The position numbers and the translations under genes were made by a program. DNA of 7,242 bases from Caldifarciminota bacterium (GTDB taxonomy: Bacteria > Hydrothermota > Hydrothermia > B15-G9 > WFZT01), in NCBI GenBank assembly GCA_026991055.1, contig JALXCE010000103.1:1-7242 (forward strand), written 5' to 3'. The notes beneath the pieces were generated by a model. The model was not told where the DNA came from. It made no database searches and worked only from the letters and a program-made list of their open reading frames with translations. Shown here piece after piece: positions 6,601 through 7,242 of this stretch; the first letter of the stretch is position 1; each line of letters starts with the position of its first letter.

Positions 6601-6768
6601 ACTATGGCAAAACCCGGGGATTACCTCCTCTATGACATCACGGGCAAAAAGGTCCTCACCGTCCACAACAAACAAACGATCGATTTGAAGAATCTGCCCC
6701 GTGGCATCTATTTTATCACTGGAATAAAATCCTCAAGACCGGTGGGCAAAATCTTATTACTCCGGTAG
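3610..6768 (+). CDS. Secreted gingipain-like cysteine peptidase (family C25) with T9SS-like C-terminal tail
   Basis: Exported multidomain endopeptidase of 1052 residues. Order seen: a short hydrophobic signal segment (1-16, MIVLLLLSFISVQFNA, no basic residue); a C25-type propeptide (about 20-155, GEPGYPLLPVKTVFV ... LVLYPITYIPSKDEVIFNY); the catalytic domain (about 175-535); one Ig-like sandwich (about 540-625); two CARDB-like beta repeats (about 630-820); a MAM/cleaved-adhesin-like jelly roll (about 828-970, FETGLEGWTVQGGHW ... EGWYIDNVGL); and a sorting tail (about 979-1052, YLLYDITGKKVLTV ... IDLKNLPRGIYFITG). Catalytic residues by comparison with gingipain R: His401 in HDGHGS and Cys437 in SLGCWTC, 36 residues apart (33 in RgpB), followed by the matching CIAEHF block and GGGFYIGNSRYG. 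An Asp/Asn-rich loop DLDGNWDANGNG from Asp281 looks calcium-binding and is typical of C25 relatives. The tail resembles the type A Por/T9SS C-terminal domain, predicting export to the cell surface or medium. Arg or Lys specificity cannot be read from the sequence. The gene is intact and translationally coupled to the antiporter gene. Confidence 0.9.
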   Translation: MIVLLLLSFISVQFNAPEIVTKSGNTILKVDGCTLYGEPGYPLLPVKTVFVVADSLKIKVYSRKMEGKYHIMPAQKAVPILHPELFRETPENKRAYSSDVIPAKPYRIMGTRHLLGVKVVELVLYPITYIPSKDEVIFNYKFDIMPVENFHPRVLPDAFKILQHVVLNPEALEITKSVDTTYLIITSSSLAPYFEPLLEWKREKGIIGKIVTTESIYASQFGRDNAEKIRNYIKTARNSGIVYVLLGGDTDVIPARFAYAMDAGTGNPSDNDIPADLYYSDLDGNWDANGNGVFGEVADSIDMLPDVIVGRAPVSTPSEVTNFVNKVISYERDHRSDYFTNALFMASYLDGQTDGGVAKDMVSDAAELEPVKLYERFGNLTRSSAIYYLGRGANIVNHDGHGSTYLLQTGNDYLNPQDFDALTNGPHFTGVFYSLGCWTCAIDHDCIAEHFVKSPQGGGFYIGNSRYGWYIPGFPGYSSSDQFDVEFFRNLAHTSNISGVALALTKALFAPYADGANDFRWSEYDLTYLGDPEMNVFIQPPTTLSLEYDGNFYEGINSVELRIVDANGPVKDARVSFIQNDSLLFTTTTNSMGIARGVFEIPGFDSLHVTVFHPTHTFLDVAYNVFSRGNFPDVHTNLLFADNHEDTLRLTFFNVSSSQSSLMNLALSGTFPLYPEVDSITIPSLNPGDSISISVPVNIYPVNGDTISSLILSGDTTYTVRIGVLKGRVEIADYHYTSLVRGGFGNLTLRFRNPLDVDVWNIKVAIVSLDPRIDPSMDTVNIQHLAAHSFTEITFQILVGPSADTLFFSPIRVGKDTVWLSVGYTGYHFSFETGLEGWTVQGGHWHRTTYRASDGSYSLYVGDESNHRYPPNFVASLISPPLVVPDHAELRFDTYYEAQPGWDFCMVSIISGDSSYYLATFSGPSYTWRTYTYRLDSFNPGDTIRLKYTFYSEDNSVQYEGWYIDNVGLNCSSVATSVLEPREKQITWSKIVLNDRLTMAKPGDYLLYDITGKKVLTVHNKQTIDLKNLPRGIYFITGIKSSRPVGKILLLR

Positions 6769-6909
6769 GCGTCTTGCGCCTCGTACAAAGTTGTGGAAAA
6801 TTCATATTTTAAATCTTAGAATTAACCCATCTTTGAAAAATTGAGTCAGGCATCCACTGAGGGGACCACCTAAAAATCCGACTATCCCATTTTTTCGGAG
6901 GTTTTAATC
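6769..6909 (+). promoter_or_regulatory. Leader/intergenic region upstream of ilvD, with possible SD-masking hairpin
   Basis: This 141-bp gap follows the peptidase stop. A weak promoter may lie at TAGAAT (6817-6822, 5 of 6 to the -10 consensus), but no good -35 sits at the right distance. Just before ilvD, TCCGA (6877-6881) can pair with TCGGA (6895-6899), extended after a two-G bulge by AAAA (6873-6876) with TTTT (6902-6905). The fold would bury the SD site GGAGG (6897-6901), which lies 8 bases before the ilvD ATG. I see no T-box consensus and no strong terminator, so any regulation by this fold is speculative. Confidence 0.35.
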
Positions 6910-7242
6910 ATGCGTAGTGATGTATTTCGCACATTTGAGAAAATGCCTGCCAGGGCATTGATGTATGCAACCGGCCTGTCTCCCACTGACATCGAAAAAC
7001 CACTTATCGGAATCATTTCAAGTGCCACAGACCTTGTTCCAGGTCATGCTGACATGATAAACCTCGAAAGGTTTATCGAGAGAGGTGTCGCCGAAGCTGG
7101 TGGAACTCCACTAATTGCAAGGGTCCCCGCAATCTGCGACGGCATCGCAATGGGACACAGAGGAATGAAATTCTCGCTGCCTCTGAGAGAGGTCGTAGCG
7201 GACTCTGTGGAGCTTGTTGCCAACGCTCACGCCCTCGATGGA
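6910..7242 (+). CDS. ilvD: Dihydroxy-acid dehydratase, N-terminal 111 residues (3' end beyond window)
   Basis: Cytoplasmic Fe-S enzyme of the IlvD/Edd family that removes water from 2,3-dihydroxy-3-methylbutanoate and the isoleucine analogue, the third common step of valine, isoleucine and leucine synthesis. Seen motifs: RALMYATGL, PLIGIISSATDLVPGH (31-46), the Mg-binding region with VPAICDGIAMGHRGM (72-86), and FSLPLREVVADSVELV (88-103) followed by NAHALDG. The text VPGH, instead of the TPCN of many [2Fe-2S] dehydratases, resembles E. coli IlvD, which carries a [4Fe-4S] cluster; the other cluster cysteines are beyond the window. The match to IlvD is closer than to 6-phosphogluconate or sugar-acid dehydratases, but those paralogues cannot be fully excluded from the N-terminus alone. 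The ATG at 6910 is set by GGAGG (6897-6901) 8 bases upstream and by the family N-terminal length. Confidence 0.92.
   Translation, partial: MRSDVFRTFEKMPARALMYATGLSPTDIEKPLIGIISSATDLVPGHADMINLERFIERGVAEAGGTPLIARVPAICDGIAMGHRGMKFSLPLREVVADSVELVANAHALDG

Noticed and set aside
6767..6781. Hairpin AGGCGTCTTGCGCCT right after the peptidase stop as a terminator
   Set aside because: Only five base pairs and no following T-run (CGTACAAAG follows), so intrinsic termination is unlikely.
6791..6844. 17-codon TTG-started frame in the ilvD leader (3 Ile, 3 non-initial-position Leu or fewer) as an attenuator peptide
   Set aside because: Non-ATG start, no SD site, no valine and no run of branched-chain codons, and no terminator after it. 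The Ile/Leu content is explained by A+T richness.

Overview
The window reads as a chromosomal segment of an uncultured-type bacterium. The combination of a gingipain-like C25 peptidase with a type IX-style C-terminal tail, thermophile-like housekeeping proteins and clear Shine-Dalgarno (SD) sites suggests a lineage in or near the FCB superphylum, such as a WOR-3/Stahlbacteria-like or Cloacimonetes-like phylum. That placement is inference from gene content; no marker in the window proves it.

The left part (1-1633) is a tightly packed minus-strand operon. It runs from a small acidic helical protein of unknown function (63 aa), through the ribosomal silencing factor rsfS, to arginyl-tRNA synthetase argS, which leaves the window before its KMSK loop is complete. 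The three genes overlap (11 bp, then 26 bp), so their translation is probably coupled. A sigma-70-like promoter lies just upstream (TTGACA-17-TATTGT).

The divergent spacer (1634-1975, 342 bp) has no credible gene. It holds a long, very G+C-rich imperfect palindrome (1717-1787), a degenerate direct repeat of which the palindrome's core is part, and, at its right end, a promoter whose -10 box ends 7 bp before the next start codon. That arrangement predicts a leaderless mRNA for the antiporter gene.

The centre (1976-6768) is a two-gene plus-strand unit joined by an ATGA stop/start overlap: a CPA-family cation/proton antiporter with a C-terminal CBS pair, then a 1052-aa secreted C25 (gingipain-type) cysteine peptidase. 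The peptidase has a propeptide, catalytic domain, beta-sandwich domains, a MAM/jelly-roll-like domain and a Por/T9SS-like sorting tail. Why a membrane antiporter is co-translated with an exported protease is not obvious.

The right end carries a 141-bp leader, possibly with an SD-masking hairpin, and the first 111 codons of ilvD (dihydroxy-acid dehydratase, branched-chain amino acid synthesis).

I see no rRNA, tRNA, CRISPR array, insertion sequence or phage gene. Most of the window is ordinary. The less ordinary points are the spacer structure, the predicted leaderless start, the antiporter-peptidase coupling, and the loss of both HIGH histidines in ArgS.
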